64,000 nucleotides of DNA. It comes from Neoasaia chiangmaiensis. Its GTDB lineage: Bacteria > Pseudomonadota > Alphaproteobacteria > Acetobacterales > Acetobacteraceae. The translations under genes and the position numbers were made by a program. Below the pieces are notes generated by a model. That model did no database searches and was not told the origin of the DNA. It saw nothing but the letters and a program-made list of their open reading frames with translations. This document shows positions 1-9,448 of the stretch, piece after piece. Where the stretch lies: positions 2,240,501 to 2,304,500 of the forward strand of contig NZ_CP014691.1 of the NCBI RefSeq assembly GCF_002005465.1, in the 5' to 3' direction. Position 1 is the first letter of the stretch. Each line of letters opens with the position of its first letter.

Positions 1-1449
1 AATCTCGTTGCCGCGTGCGATCATGCGCACCTCGGCGTCGCTGCGTTCGGAGACGTAGCCGAGGAATTCGGACGGACCGAACTTATCGCGGGCATCGAAC
101 CAGACGGTTTCCGTTGCCGTGTCGCCGGAACCGACCCATGCGGCACGTGCGCGCTGGCGCTGTTCGGTCATGGCGGCGTCGAAGCCGGACACGTCGACCG
201 TCCGGCCCTGCTCGCGCAGGGCATCCTGCGTCAGGTCCAGCGGGAAACCGAAGGTGTCGTAGAGCTTGAACGCCACATCGCCCGGCAGTGCCTCGGACGC
301 GCCGAGACGGCTGGTCTCGTCGTTGAGCAGGGACATGCCGCGTTCGAGCAGCGCGGTGAACCGCTCTTCCTCGCCGCGCATCGTCTCGGCGATCAGGGCC
401 TGATGCTGCACGAGTTCGGGATAGGCGCCGCCCATCTGTCGGATCAGAGCCGGGAGCAACTTGTAGAACACCGGCTCATGGGCGCCCAGGCGTTGAAGGT
501 GGCGCATGGCGCGACGCATGATGCGGCGCAGCACATAGCCACGACCGTCCTTCGCCGGCAGCACGCCGTCGGCGATCAGGAAGGCGCTGGAACGCAAATG
601 ATCGGCGACCACGCGATGGCTGGCGCGCAACGGCCCGTCGGCGTCCTGGTTCAGCGTGTTGGCCGAGGCCTCGATCAGGGCGCGCAGGGTGTCCGTGTCA
701 TAGACGTCGCGTTTGCCCTGCATGACCGCGGCGAAGCGCTCAAGGCCCATGCCGGTATCGATCGAGGGTCGCGGCAGCGGGGTACGGGTGCCTGGCGGAT
801 CCTCGAAATACTGCATGAAGACGAGGTTCCAGATCTCGACGAACCGGTCGCCATCTTCATCCGGCGAGCCGGGCGGGCCGCCGAACACTTCCGGACCGTG
901 ATCGTAGAAGATCTCGGAGCACGGACCGCAGGGGCCGGTATCGCCCATGCGCCAGAAATTGTCGCTGGTGGCGATGCGGATGATCTTGTCGTCCGGCAAT
1001 CCGGCGATTTTGCGCCACAGCCCGGCCGCTTCCTCGTCTTCGGCATAGACGGTCGCCAGCAACTTCTCCTTGGGCAGGCCGAAGTCCCTGGTCAGGAGGG
1101 TCCAGGCAAACTCGATCGCCTCGGCCTTGAAATAGTCGCCGAAGGAGAAGTTGCCCATCATCTCGAAGAAGGTGAGATGGCGGGCCGTGTAGCCGACATT
1201 GTCGAGATCGTTATGCTTGCCGCCGGCGCGAACGACCTTCTGCGCCGTGGTCGCGCGTGAATAGGGGCGCGTCTCCTGGCCTGTGAAGACATTCTTGAAC
1301 GGCACCATGCCCGCATTGGTGAACAGGAGCGTCGGATCGTTCTGCGGCACCAGGGAGGCGGAAGGAACAATGCGATGCCCCTGTTCCCCGAAATAGTCGA
1401 GGAATGTGGCGCGAAGGGAATTGGTGGAATTGGGCGTCGAACTGGTCAT
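1..1449 (-). CDS. alaS: Alanyl-tRNA synthetase (partial, N-terminal 483 residues)
   Basis: Charges tRNA-Ala with alanine in the cytoplasm. The frame runs from an ATG at 1449 off the left edge, so only the first 483 of roughly 880 residues of the family are present. Seen: the class II catalytic core, with [10 protein letters not shown] at residues 44-53, [20 protein letters not shown] at about 77-96 and [14 protein letters not shown] from 172. The editing and C-terminal domains lie outside the window. The gene follows the GtrA-like gene by 79 bp on the same strand. The motif match is typical of AlaS and leaves little doubt. Confidence 0.97.
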   Translation of the reverse strand, partial: MTSSTPNSTNSLRATFLDYFGEQGHRIVPSASLVPQNDPTLLFTNAGMVPFKNVFTGQETRPYSRATTAQKVVRAGGKHNDLDNVGYTARHLTFFEMMGNFSFGDYFKAEAIEFAWTLLTRDFGLPKEKLLATVYAEDEEAAGLWRKIAGLPDDKIIRIATSDNFWRMGDTGPCGPCSEIFYDHGPEVFGGPPGSPDEDGDRFVEIWNLVFMQYFEDPPGTRTPLPRPSIDTGMGLERFAAVMQGKRDVYDTDTLRALIEASANTLNQDADGPLRASHRVVADHLRSSAFLIADGVLPAKDGRGYVLRRIMRRAMRHLQRLGAHEPVFYKLLPALIRQMGGAYPELVQHQALIAETMRGEEERFTALLERGMSLLNDETSRLGASEALPGDVAFKLYDTFGFPLDLTQDALREQGRTVDVSGFDAAMTEQRQRARAAWVGSGDTATETVWFDARDKFGPSEFLGYVSERSDAEVRMIARGNEI

Positions 1450-1528
1450 GGAGAACAGGCGGTTCCAAAAGCGGCAGGAATTTGTCTTCCACTAGAGCAT
1501 CGCGCGCCTAAAGGAAATCGCCTGACGA

Positions 1529-2011
1529 TCAGTTCGGTCCGGAACCCGTGTCGCGGTCACCGAACGGCAGCACCGAACCAGGAAGTTCGACCGTCATGCG
1601 CGCCAGTTCGAGCGGGGTTTCGGGAGTCTTTTCCCGGAAGACCAGCCGGCGGGAGAGTGTGAAATTCGTTCCCATTCCTGCGAACGCGCCCACGGCCAAT
1701 GGCAGAACGGGATAGCTTACGCAGATCGGCAGCGTGAAGCACAAGGCGAAGACGGCGCCGCGATTGAGAAGGAAGCCGAAGCTGTTCGCGGCAAGGAACT
1801 GCAACCATTGCAGGATGATATGGCCGCACGGTCCCACGCCGCGGAATGTCCAGAAGCGGTTGAAGAGCCAGTTGATGGTCGCGGCGACGAAATAGGAGAT
1901 CAGGACGGCGGCGGTCAGGCCAATGACCGGTCTGAGCGCGTAGGTCGTGCCGGCATCCCACACGAAGCCCATCGCACCGACGACACCGAAACGGAAGAAC
2001 TGTCCAAGCAT
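1529..2011 (-). CDS. GtrA-family small membrane protein
   Basis: A 160-residue integral membrane protein with about four hydrophobic segments. It opens with FFRFGVVGAMGFVWDAGTTY and carries the ATINWLFNRFWTFRG motif typical of GtrA/DPMS-related proteins. Known members help flip or transfer polyprenyl-linked sugars for surface glycan modification; the substrate here is unknown. The ATG at 2011 gives the usual family N-terminus but has no clear ribosome site. A TTG at 2053 would add 14 residues and is preceded by GGGGAACGA, so the start is unsettled. It lies between ompA and alaS on the same strand, with a terminator separating it from ompA. Confidence 0.82.
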   Translation of the reverse strand: MLGQFFRFGVVGAMGFVWDAGTTYALRPVIGLTAAVLISYFVAATINWLFNRFWTFRGVGPCGHIILQWLQFLAANSFGFLLNRGAVFALCFTLPICVSYPVLPLAVGAFAGMGTNFTLSRRLVFREKTPETPLELARMTVELPGSVLPFGDRDTGSGPN

Positions 2012-2135
2012 TGGACCGCGCCCGCGCGGATAGAAAATCCGGCCTTTACGCAAGAGCTTCGTTCCCCATGCCTGTTTCGGTGCGGCTGATTACGCGCACA
2101 TCATGCGGCATACAAGATGGAAACCGCGCACAAAA

Positions 2136-2157
2136 AAAGGCACCCGAAGGTGCCTTT
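2136..2157 (-). terminator. Intrinsic terminator of the OmpA-type gene
   Basis: A 9-bp perfect stem (AAAGGCACC / GGTGCCTTT) with a 4-nt loop. On the minus strand it is followed by a run of seven T. It lies about 50 bp past the OmpA stop, before the GtrA-like gene. Confidence 0.88.
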
Positions 2158-2208
2158 CTCTGAGCTTGCCCTCTGCCGAGGCAGAGAACGTCGCGATCTC
2201 GAGCGGGA

Positions 2209-3348
2209 TTAGCGCAGGATGATCTCGACGCGGCGGTTCTGCGGCTCGCGGGTGTTCGGGCCCGTCGGAACCAGCGGATGCTCTTCGCCGTAGCCATGAA
2301 CGTCGATCGCAGCAGCCGGAACGCCGTCACGGATCAGTTCGGCCTTCACGCTCTGGGCGCGACGGACGGAGAGGCCCAGGTTGTACTTCTGACCGCGCGG
2401 ACCCGGGTGGATCGCGGAGTTATCAGCATAACCGTTGACTTCGATGCGCGTCGTCTGGACGTGGGTCGAAGCCTGAGCTGCCTGGGCAACGATCTCGCGT
2501 GCACGGCCCGTGAGGTTCGACTTGTCCCAGTCGAAGAACACGAGATAGGTGCGTGCCGGCGTCGGAGCAGGCGGCACAACGACCGGAGCCGGCGGCGGCG
2601 GCGGCGGCGCCGTGTCGAACGCGTAGCGCAGGCCCAGGATGAACTGGTGGTTGAAGCGGTGGTCGAAGTTCACGTTGCCCTTGTGAACGCCGGTCGCGTT
2701 CCAAGCGGTCGAGTGATATGCACCATCCGTAAAGGTCTGGCCGATCATGCGATATTCGGTCGTGAGCGCGAGGCCCGGGACGCCCGGAATGTCGTATGCC
2801 GCACCGGCGATGCCCTGATAGGCAAAGCCACCGTTCGTGCCGCCAACGCGGTTCACGGCGCCGTTGTTATAGGTCGTGGTGATCGGGTTGTAGTGCTGCC
2901 ACAGGTAGCCTGCACCGACACCGACGAACGGCGTGACCGGCACGTTGATGCCGAACTGGGCCAGATCGATGTCATACAGCACGTTCACGAAACCGCCATA
3001 AGACTGGTCGGAACCGCTCGTCGAGCCGTTGCCGTTGGTCGGGCGACGGTGGTTGATCTGCGAGTAGTTATACACGCCCTCAACTTCAGCGCGCAGGCCG
3101 TTGCCGAAGCCCCAACCGAAAGCACCGAAGCCCGTGAAGCCGTCCTTGTGACGGAAGCGGGACTTGGTCTGGCCGTTGCCGGTCGAGCCGTCAGCTTCGC
3201 TGAAAGGCGAGAACTTGGCATGCTGCTGCTGAACGAGGTTGTACCCGCCGCCCAGGTCGACATACGGGCCGGTGATGGTGCTCGCCATTGCGACAGTCGG
3301 GGCGGCTGCCATCGACGTCATGGCCAGAAGTGCCGTGCGGAGACGCAT
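2209..3348 (-). CDS. OmpA-family outer membrane protein (beta-barrel plus peptidoglycan-binding domain)
   Basis: A 379-residue surface protein. Seen: a signal peptide (MRLRTALLAM through about residue 22), then an eight-strand-type barrel region beginning GPYVDLGGGYNLVQQ with Gly/aromatic alternation to about residue 245. A proline linker (APPPPPPAP) follows, then a C-terminal OmpA/MotB domain with YLVFFDWDKSNLT, NGYADNSA, LSVRRAQSVKAELIRDG and VHGYGEEHP. Known: such domains bind peptidoglycan diaminopimelate and tether the outer membrane. The start has GAGGACGAAATAA before ATG, a good ribosome site. It is monocistronic, with its own terminator. The loop-rich barrel resembles Omp25/OmpA-like porins of alphaproteobacteria. 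Confidence 0.9.
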   Translation of the reverse strand: MRLRTALLAMTSMAAAPTVAMASTITGPYVDLGGGYNLVQQQHAKFSPFSEADGSTGNGQTKSRFRHKDGFTGFGAFGWGFGNGLRAEVEGVYNYSQINHRRPTNGNGSTSGSDQSYGGFVNVLYDIDLAQFGINVPVTPFVGVGAGYLWQHYNPITTTYNNGAVNRVGGTNGGFAYQGIAGAAYDIPGVPGLALTTEYRMIGQTFTDGAYHSTAWNATGVHKGNVNFDHRFNHQFILGLRYAFDTAPPPPPPAPVVVPPAPTPARTYLVFFDWDKSNLTGRAREIVAQAAQASTHVQTTRIEVNGYADNSAIHPGPRGQKYNLGLSVRRAQSVKAELIRDGVPAAAIDVHGYGEEHPLVPTGPNTREPQNRRVEIILR

Positions 3349-3659
3349 TTATTTCGTCCTCAAAAATTCATCCATTCGAACTGCCGCCGGAAACCCGAAA
3401 AGGGCGCCGTGCGACAAGCTCAGCGCGATGCATAAGTGCGTATAGATCGCTCGGTTCCGCCGGAGGAAGGCTGTTACATGCCCTGAGGCCCATTACGACA
3501 AGGACCCGTGGCTAAACTGCAACAGTTCGTTCCGGGATGGGGACGAGTCGACCATCGCGCGGTCGTTCGTTAGAGGACAGGCGGCCGCCTGTCCCATCAC
3601 GGAGATGTTATGCTGCCCGTTTGTGGGTGCCCTGTGACCAGGAAGCCGCAAGTTACGTT
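3349..3659. other. Intergenic region upstream of the OmpA-type gene, holding a perfect palindrome
   Basis: 311 bp between the OmpA start and the aroKB stop, both genes on the minus strand. No credible ORF is seen on either strand. It should hold the OmpA promoter. A possible minus-strand pair, TTGTCG and TGTAAC about 17 bp apart (near 3475-3505), is weak. The only strong structure is the palindrome at 3575-3594. Confidence 0.5.
3575..3594. terminator. 20-bp perfect palindrome downstream of aroKB, possible U-less terminator
   Basis: Arms GGACAGGC and GCCTGTCC flank a central GGCC. It lies about 65 bp past the aroKB stop on the minus strand. There is no T-run on either side, so it could be a U-independent terminator or a protein-binding site. 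Confidence 0.4.
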
Positions 3660-5345
3660 TCAGGAGCGACAACCTTCGCGAATCAGGAAGTCGCGGACAA
3701 TCTCCATCGGGACGTCGCGCGTCGTGAAGCAGTCTCCGATATCGCGCAGCAGAACGAAGGACAGACGGCCATCGCGCATCTTCTTGTCACGCGCCATGTG
3801 ATTGAGAAGCTCCTCCGCGCTCAAGGCGTCCGCGAACCAGTCCAGACCTGCCGGCATGGCGCGGGTGCGCAGGTGCGAGTCGAGGCGCAGGAGCACGCTT
3901 GCGTCGCAGAAGCCGAGTCGCACGGAAAGACCGACAGCCAGGTGCAGTCCGATGGACACTGCTTCCCCGTGCAGGAGACGCCCGTCGTAGCCGAAACTCG
4001 CTTCGAGGGCGTGGGCGAAGGTATGGCCAAGATTGAGGAGTGCGCGACCGCCCTCCGCCGCCTGTTCGCGTTCATCCGCCTGCACCACGCCCGCCTTGAA
4101 GAGGCAGGCGCGTCGCACGGCTTCGGCCAGGGCGGCCGGATCGCCGCTCAGCACTGCCGCGCCATGGTTTTCACACCAGGCGAAGAGTTCCACACCGTCG
4201 ATCAGCCCGGCTTTGACGATTTCGGCGTAACCCGCCACGCGCTCGCGGCGGGAAAGCGTGGCGAGTGCGGAACTGTCGGCCAGGACGGCCAGTGGCTGAT
4301 GGAAGGCGCCGATGAGGTTCTTGCCGCTACGTGCATTGATGCCCGTCTTGCCGCCGACGGAACTATCGACCTGCGCCAGCAAGGTCGTTGGAATCTGGAC
4401 GAAAGGCACGCCACGCAGAACGGTGGCAGCCACGAATCCGGCGAGATCGCCCACGACGCCACCGCCCAGCCCGATAACGGTCGTGCGGCGTTCGATTCCT
4501 GCCGTGATAATGTCGTCGATCAGCGCGCCGTATTGCGCCAGCGACTTCGATTCCTCGCCGCCCGGCACGACGAAATCGCGCGCCTCGACGCCGGTCTCCG
4601 CAAGGGCGGTCATGAGCCGGGGCAGATGCAGGGCGGCGACATTCCTGTCAGTGATTACGATGGCGCGTTTCTGGGGCAGGACAGGTGCGAGGAACGCGCC
4701 TGCACGGCTGATCAGGTCGGCGCCGATGGTGACGTCGTAGCGATGCGTGTCCAGTTGCACCGGCACGCGCACCGGGTGGCGATGCTGCTCCAGAGCTTCC
4801 AGCACGCGCCGGGCGCTCGTATCCACACTGTCATCACCGCAATCCACGATAATATCCGCCTCCGCGTAAATGGGGTGCCGCACAGCCTGGAGTGCGGCGA
4901 GAATGGTCTTGTGATCCCCTTGGGCCAGCAGGGGGCGGCCCTGTCGTCCGCTCAGGCGTCGCGCCAGTACGGGCAGGGCGCAGCGTAGCCAGACCGAACG
5001 GGCATGCTGGCGCACAAGTATGCGGGTCTGTGTGTCCATGAAGGCGCCCCCGCCCGTGGCGAGAACGCAGGGTGGACCCTGCAACAGGCGTTTGATGACA
5101 CGTCGTTCGCCGTCGCGGAACGCCGGTTCGCCATGGCGCGTGAATATTTCCGAGATCGTGCAGCCCGCTGCCCGTTCGATTTCGACATCAGCGTCCACGA
5201 ATGGCAGGTCGAGACGCGTCGCGACGCGCCGGCCGATCGTTGTCTTCCCGGCGCCCATCAGGCCGACGAGGACGATGGTTTCCGTCTGGGCCGGGGTCGA
5301 TACCGGGGAGGGCGTATCGGATGTGGAGGCGAGATGGTCCATCAT
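3660..5345 (-). CDS. aroKB: Bifunctional shikimate kinase / 3-dehydroquinate synthase (AroK-AroB fusion)
   Basis: Catalyses two non-adjacent steps of the shikimate pathway toward chorismate and aromatic amino acids. Residues 20-185 are shikimate kinase: Walker [10 protein letters not shown] (28-36), DADVEIE (51-57), the GEPAFRDGE segment (72-80) and ATGGGAF (96-102). Residues from about 192 are 3-dehydroquinate synthase: [24 protein letters not shown] (292-308), [35 protein letters not shown] (438-448) and HGEAV (459-463), which supply the NAD and zinc sites. At 561 residues it equals the sum of the two enzymes, with no stop between them. The downstream half of aroB is complete. The start ATGATG at 5345 is followed by a short disordered leader. 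Confidence 0.95.
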   Translation of the reverse strand: MMDHLASTSDTPSPVSTPAQTETIVLVGLMGAGKTTIGRRVATRLDLPFVDADVEIERAAGCTISEIFTRHGEPAFRDGERRVIKRLLQGPPCVLATGGGAFMDTQTRILVRQHARSVWLRCALPVLARRLSGRQGRPLLAQGDHKTILAALQAVRHPIYAEADIIVDCGDDSVDTSARRVLEALEQHRHPVRVPVQLDTHRYDVTIGADLISRAGAFLAPVLPQKRAIVITDRNVAALHLPRLMTALAETGVEARDFVVPGGEESKSLAQYGALIDDIITAGIERRTTVIGLGGGVVGDLAGFVAATVLRGVPFVQIPTTLLAQVDSSVGGKTGINARSGKNLIGAFHQPLAVLADSSALATLSRRERVAGYAEIVKAGLIDGVELFAWCENHGAAVLSGDPAALAEAVRRACLFKAGVVQADEREQAAEGGRALLNLGHTFAHALEASFGYDGRLLHGEAVSIGLHLAVGLSVRLGFCDASVLLRLDSHLRTRAMPAGLDWFADALSAEELLNHMARDKKMRDGRLSFVLLRDIGDCFTTRDVPMEIVRDFLIREGCRS

Positions 5346-5486
5346 GACGATAACGATATGGAAGAGAAACGTGACATTTTCACGAGGCTACCATAGAGGG
5401 GATCGAGTCGCCATGCAGTTGCCGTACGCCACGCGTGCGCACGCGTGGCCGTTGCCCCGATTCCGCTGCGCCTTTCTGGAGCTTCC

Positions 5487-5738
5487 ATGTCCGTCACTGC
5501 CCCCAAAATCGCTATCGTCGTGGTTGTTCTGATCGTTCTGGGCCTGGGTGGCGGTTTCCTGTCGCTGGGCATGAACGCGATGCCCCCGGCGCAGGCGCCT
5601 GTGCACAAGGACCTGCCGCCGGGACGGTTCGCGACGGAAACGGCCGCGCCCGCTGCTGCGGCGTCATTGCCGGCGATGCCCCCGCCGGCAGCGGCGCCGA
5701 CCGCCATCCCGGCGCCTGCGCCCGCAGCCGCGCATTGA
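5487..5738 (+). CDS. Small membrane-anchored Ala/Pro-rich protein of unknown function
   Basis: 83 residues if it starts at the ATG at 5487, which has CTGGAGC 6-8 bp upstream; an upstream GTG/ATG could add 14 residues. One hydrophobic segment (KIAIVVVVLIVLGLGGGFLSLG) near the N-terminus is followed by a low-complexity Ala/Pro tail. This predicts a single-pass inner-membrane protein with a periplasmic or cytoplasmic disordered tail. It sits 24 bp before xerD and probably shares its transcript. No function can be assigned. Confidence 0.6.
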   Translation: MSVTAPKIAIVVVVLIVLGLGGGFLSLGMNAMPPAQAPVHKDLPPGRFATETAAPAAAASLPAMPPPAAAPTAIPAPAPAAAH

Positions 5739-5762
5739 TCCGATTGTCCGTAAGTCATCCGC

Positions 5763-6686
5763 ATGAGCGCTGCGCCCGGACGGCACGCGGAGGCCTTTCT
5801 GGAAATGCTGGCGGCAGAACGGAATGCCGCCCCGCGCACCCGCGCGGCCTATGCGGCGGATCTGGCGGATTTCGCGAGCTATAGCGCGACTCGCGGTTTC
5901 GTTGGTCCGGACGCGCTGCTGAATGCCGATGGCGCCTGTGTGCAGGGCTATCTGGCATCGCTTTCCCAATCCGGTCTTTCAGCGCGGACGAGCGCGCGGC
6001 GTCTGTCCTGCCTGCGGCAGTTCTACCGTTTCCTGCTGCGGGAAGGCCACCGCGCGGATGATCCGACCGCCCGTGAGCGGGCGCCAAAACTGCCGGACAG
6101 TCTGCCGAAGGTTCTTTCCGAAGACGAGATGCGGCGTCTGCTTGCGCGGGGGACGCGCGGTCATGACGATCCGCGGCGCGACCTGGTGTCGCGTGCGGCG
6201 CTGGAACTGCTCTACACGACCGGTCTGCGTATCTCCGAACTGCTGTCCCTGCCCAATACCCTGCCGCTCAACAAGGCGCCGATGGTGATGGTGCGCGGCA
6301 AGGGCGGCCGGGAGCGTCTCGTGCCCATTTCCGAGGGCGCGCGCGAGGCCGCGCTGGCGCTGCGCCGGCATGATCGCGATATCGACAGCCGTTATCTGTT
6401 TCCGGGTCGGGATCCGGCCAGGCCGCTCACGCGACAGGGATTCGACAAGATTCTTTATCAGTCCGCCATCCTCGCGGGGCTCGATCCTGCGCGGGTGACG
6501 CCGCATGTGTTGCGTCATTCCTTTGCCAGTCATCTGCTGGATCGCGGCGCGGATTTGCGGGCGTTGCAGATGCTGCTGGGCCACGCGGACATCGCCACGA
6601 CGCAAATTTATACGCATGTTCTGAGCGAGCGCCTGAAACAGCTCGTGCGCGAGCATCACCCGCTCGCGCAACAGAAGAGCGGGTAA
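5763..6686 (+). CDS. xerD: Site-specific tyrosine recombinase XerD
   Basis: Resolves chromosome dimers at dif together with XerC at the division septum. The 307-residue protein has an N-terminal SAM-like core-binding domain (about 8-95) and a catalytic domain. Seen: Arg156 in TTGLRISELL, Lys180 in RGKGGRERLVP, His248 and Arg251 in HVLRHSFASHLL, His274 in LLGHADIATT and nucleophile Tyr283 in QIYTHV, so the full active site is intact. The length and the RHSFATHLL-type motif fit XerC/D rather than a phage integrase. It lies alone between a small membrane protein and accA. XerD is chosen over XerC from overall similarity, with modest certainty. Confidence 0.9.
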   Translation: MSAAPGRHAEAFLEMLAAERNAAPRTRAAYAADLADFASYSATRGFVGPDALLNADGACVQGYLASLSQSGLSARTSARRLSCLRQFYRFLLREGHRADDPTARERAPKLPDSLPKVLSEDEMRRLLARGTRGHDDPRRDLVSRAALELLYTTGLRISELLSLPNTLPLNKAPMVMVRGKGGRERLVPISEGAREAALALRRHDRDIDSRYLFPGRDPARPLTRQGFDKILYQSAILAGLDPARVTPHVLRHSFASHLLDRGADLRALQMLLGHADIATTQIYTHVLSERLKQLVREHHPLAQQKSG

Positions 6687-6727
6687 CGGATTGTTGGATA
6701 CCCCGCGCCCGTGCTATCGGGCGCGCC

Positions 6728-7684
6728 ATGCGTCAATATCTCGATTTCGAAAAACCGGTCGCCGAGCTGGAAAACAAGATCGTCGAACTGCGCCAGATGG
6801 CGAAGAACGGCGAGGGCATCAACATTGCCGAAGAAATCGGGCGATTGTCGGAAAAGGCCGACAAGCAGCTTCGCGCGGCCTACGCCAAGCTGACGCCGTG
6901 GCAGAAAGTGCAGGTCGCCCGTCATGCGCAGCGACCGAAGGCGCTGGACTATATTCGCGATCTGCTGACGGATTACACGCCACTGTCCGGTGATCGTCTG
7001 GGCCATGAAGATCTGGCGGTGATCGGCGGGCTGGCCCGGTTCCGCGGCACGTCGGTGGTCGTGATCGGGACGGAACGCGGGTTCGACATGGAGTCGCGCC
7101 TGAAGCACAATTTCGGCATGCCGAAGCCGGAAGGCTATCGCAAGGCGCAACGTCTGGTGGCACTGGCCGCCCGTTTCGGCCTGCCGGTGCTGACATTCAT
7201 CGACACGTCCGGCGCGTGGCCGGGAATCGACGCGGAGCAGCGCGGTCAGGCGGAAGCCATTGCCCGCTCGACGGACGCTTTCCTGCGTGCGCCGGTCCCC
7301 GTGATTGCGACCATCATCGGCGAGGGCGGTTCAGGCGGCGCCGTGGCGCTCGGCGCGGGTGATCGCGTGATGATGCTGGAGCATTCGATCTATTCCGTGA
7401 TCGCCCCGGAAAGTGCCGCGTCGATCCTGATGCGCGATCCGAAGCAGGCGAACCAGCTGGCCGAGGCCCTGAAACTCACGGCGCAGGACCTGCTGAACCT
7501 CAAGCTGATCGACCGCGTGATTGCCGAGCCGCTGGGCGGCGCGCAGCGCTTCCCGCAGGAGGCGATCGCCGCTGTTGGCGATGCGATTGCGGCCGAACTG
7601 CCCGATCTGGAAGCGCTGGACCCGGCGGCGCTCGTGTTGCGTCGCCGTGAGAAGTTCCTGGCGATGGGCCGCGACGCGCTCTAG
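6728..7684 (+). CDS. accA: Acetyl-CoA carboxylase carboxyltransferase subunit alpha
   Basis: With AccD it transfers CO2 from carboxybiotin to acetyl-CoA, giving malonyl-CoA for fatty acid synthesis. At 318 residues it has the usual length. It begins with the AccA helix MRQYLDFEKPVAELENKI and contains the crotonase-like carboxyltransferase core FNFGMPKPEGYRKA-type segment, FIDTSGAWPGIDAEQRGQAEAI and IGEGGSGGAVALGAGDRV. Its TAG stop overlaps the stop of the convergent CinA-like gene inside the palindrome CTAG at 7681-7684. Confidence 0.97.
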   Translation: MRQYLDFEKPVAELENKIVELRQMAKNGEGINIAEEIGRLSEKADKQLRAAYAKLTPWQKVQVARHAQRPKALDYIRDLLTDYTPLSGDRLGHEDLAVIGGLARFRGTSVVVIGTERGFDMESRLKHNFGMPKPEGYRKAQRLVALAARFGLPVLTFIDTSGAWPGIDAEQRGQAEAIARSTDAFLRAPVPVIATIIGEGGSGGAVALGAGDRVMMLEHSIYSVIAPESAASILMRDPKQANQLAEALKLTAQDLLNLKLIDRVIAEPLGGAQRFPQEAIAAVGDAIAAELPDLEALDPAALVLRRREKFLAMGRDAL

Positions 7685-8442
7685 GCAACCGGCTCGCCCT
7701 CGATCGGCGTGTGGCCCAGCTCGACGATGAAATCGTGCAATTGCGTGCCGGCAGCCGCGACGCTCCCTGCGTCGTAGCCCTTGGCTACGAGGGTCACGCC
7801 GCGCCGGCCGTCGGGGCGTTCGAACGGATAGGAACCGAGGTCGAGGGCAGGGAATGCCGCCTGGATGGCGGTCAGGCCTTCGGCAAGCGCGCCTTCCCGT
7901 AGATCGATGGCGTGCCATCCCACAGATACCAGTGGCGCGCCGTGCTCGAGCGTTGGCGCAAGGGCCGTGAACATGGCCTGCATGACGCGTGGAATGCCGG
8001 CCATCACGTGGACATTGGCAATGGTGAAGCCTGGCGCGACGGAAACACTGTTGGGAATGGGTGTGGCACCACGTGGCAGCATCGCCATGCGCTGACGGGC
8101 CGGGTTGAACTTTTCCTTCCCCAGATAATCTTCGAGCAGACGATAGCTTTCGGGGTGGATTTCGAGCGGCACGCCCACTGCTTCCGCCACGCAGGCGGCC
8201 GTGATGTCATCATGCGTCGGGCCGATGCCGCCGGTCGTGAAAACATGATCGAAGCGCGCGCGGCATTCAGTCACGGTATTGACGATACGTGCGGGGCGGT
8301 CCGGAATGACGCGGACTTCTTCCAGGGCGATGCCGAGTTCGCCGAGTCCGGTCGCGAGGAAGCGGATATTGGCATCCTGCGTGCGGCCTGAGAGGATTTC
8401 GTTGCCGATGACGAGAAGGCAGGCGGTAGTGGGCATGGGCAT
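7681..8442 (-). CDS. CinA N-terminal / molybdopterin-binding domain protein
   Basis: A 253-residue cytoplasmic protein with the MoaB/Mog fold of CinA N-termini. Seen: LVIGNEILSGRTQDANI, VIPDRPARI, FTTGGIGPTHDDIT (the GGxGxTxDD ligand motif), NSVSVAPGF and MAGIPRVM. It lacks the C-terminal nicotinamide-nucleotide amidohydrolase domain of full CinA, as many alphaproteobacterial homologues do. The ATG at 8442 was chosen because the conserved domain starts there; an in-frame extension to 8604 overlaps the divergent SMP-30 gene and looks non-coding. Its exact substrate is uncertain: either nucleotide repair (ADP-ribose pyrophosphatase) or a pterin role. Confidence 0.85.
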   Translation of the reverse strand: MPMPTTACLLVIGNEILSGRTQDANIRFLATGLGELGIALEEVRVIPDRPARIVNTVTECRARFDHVFTTGGIGPTHDDITAACVAEAVGVPLEIHPESYRLLEDYLGKEKFNPARQRMAMLPRGATPIPNSVSVAPGFTIANVHVMAGIPRVMQAMFTALAPTLEHGAPLVSVGWHAIDLREGALAEGLTAIQAAFPALDLGSYPFERPDGRRGVTLVAKGYDAGSVAAAGTQLHDFIVELGHTPIEGEPVA

Positions 8443-8551
8443 CGTTCCGTGCTGGTTCTGACGACAGGGTTGTCTGTGTTTTTGCATCAACCATGATGGG
8501 TCACCAGACGTTGCCGCCACACGGCGGTTTGATTCCGCAGGAGCAGGAGAA

Positions 8552-9445
8552 ATGACTATGTCCAGCAAGATCGTGCCCGGTTGCCTTTTTGACGTGAAGG
8601 TCACTCTTGGGGAGGGGCCGGTCTGGATCGCGGAGGAGCAGGCTCTCTATTTCGTGGATATCCCGGCCAGCACCATTCATCGCTATCATCCCGAAACGGA
8701 AAAGCACGACACATGGAAAGCGCCGAATCGTGCGGCCTTCCTGTTGCCGGTAACGGACGGCACCTTTCTCTGCGGCATGCCAGACGGATTGTATCGCTTC
8801 GACCCGCGTGACGGCCGGTTTTCCCATGATGCGGTCGTCGAGCCCGGCAAGCCCGGCAATCGCCTGAACGACGGCTGTGTCGACCCGAAAGGGCGCGTGT
8901 GGTTCGGCAGCATGGATGACAGCGAACAGTCGCCCACGGGATCGATTTATTGCGTGCGCCATACGCCGGGCGGTCTGGACATTTCCCACCATGACGAGGG
9001 TTATACTGTGTCCAACGGCCCTGCCGTCTCGCCGGATGGCAGGATACTGTATGTCTGCGACTCTCCGGAGCAGACAATCTATGCCTTCACGGTGACCGAG
9101 ACTGGCGACCTGTCCCAGGAACGTATTTTCGCCCGGCTTGACCAGGGTTATCCGGATGGCATCGTGACGGACAGCGAAGGCGGACTCTGGTGCTGCGTCT
9201 GGGGCGGGAGTCGTATCCTGCATTTCGCACCGGATGGCACGTTGCTGGAGACGATTGCCATGCCGTGCTCCAATGTCACGAAGCTGGCCTTCGGTGGAGA
9301 GGACTATCGCACGGCCTTCGTGACAACGGCGCGACGCGGTGTGCCGGAGGCGCAACTGGCCAAAGAGCCGCATGCCGGCAGCATCTTCTCGTTCCGCGTC
9401 GAGGTGCCGGGCATCCCGCAGCAGAAATTCCAGCTGGCGAACTGA
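8552..9445 (+). CDS. SMP-30/gluconolactonase family sugar lactonase
   Basis: A 297-residue six-bladed propeller of the SMP-30/LRE family, which hydrolyses aldonolactones to aldonic acids using one divalent metal. Seen: LGEGPVWIAEEQALYFVDI (metal-ligand Glu in GEGP), GMPDGLYRFDPRDG, NRLNDGCVDPKGRVWFGSMD (metal Asn and Asp), TVSNGPAVSPDGRILYVCDS and YPDGIVTDSEGGLWCCVWGG. The start ATG at 8552 follows CAGGAGCAGGAGAA, a strong ribosome site. No signal peptide is visible, so it acts in the cytoplasm. Candidate substrates include L-arabino-, xylono- or gluconolactone; the sequence does not decide. It is divergent from the CinA-like gene across about 110 bp. Confidence 0.9.
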   Translation: MTMSSKIVPGCLFDVKVTLGEGPVWIAEEQALYFVDIPASTIHRYHPETEKHDTWKAPNRAAFLLPVTDGTFLCGMPDGLYRFDPRDGRFSHDAVVEPGKPGNRLNDGCVDPKGRVWFGSMDDSEQSPTGSIYCVRHTPGGLDISHHDEGYTVSNGPAVSPDGRILYVCDSPEQTIYAFTVTETGDLSQERIFARLDQGYPDGIVTDSEGGLWCCVWGGSRILHFAPDGTLLETIAMPCSNVTKLAFGGEDYRTAFVTTARRGVPEAQLAKEPHAGSIFSFRVEVPGIPQQKFQLAN

Positions 9446-9448
9446 ACC

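Noticed and set aside
3537-4988. 483-codon plus-strand frame opposite aroKB
   Set aside because: Shadow of AroB, no start site or motif.
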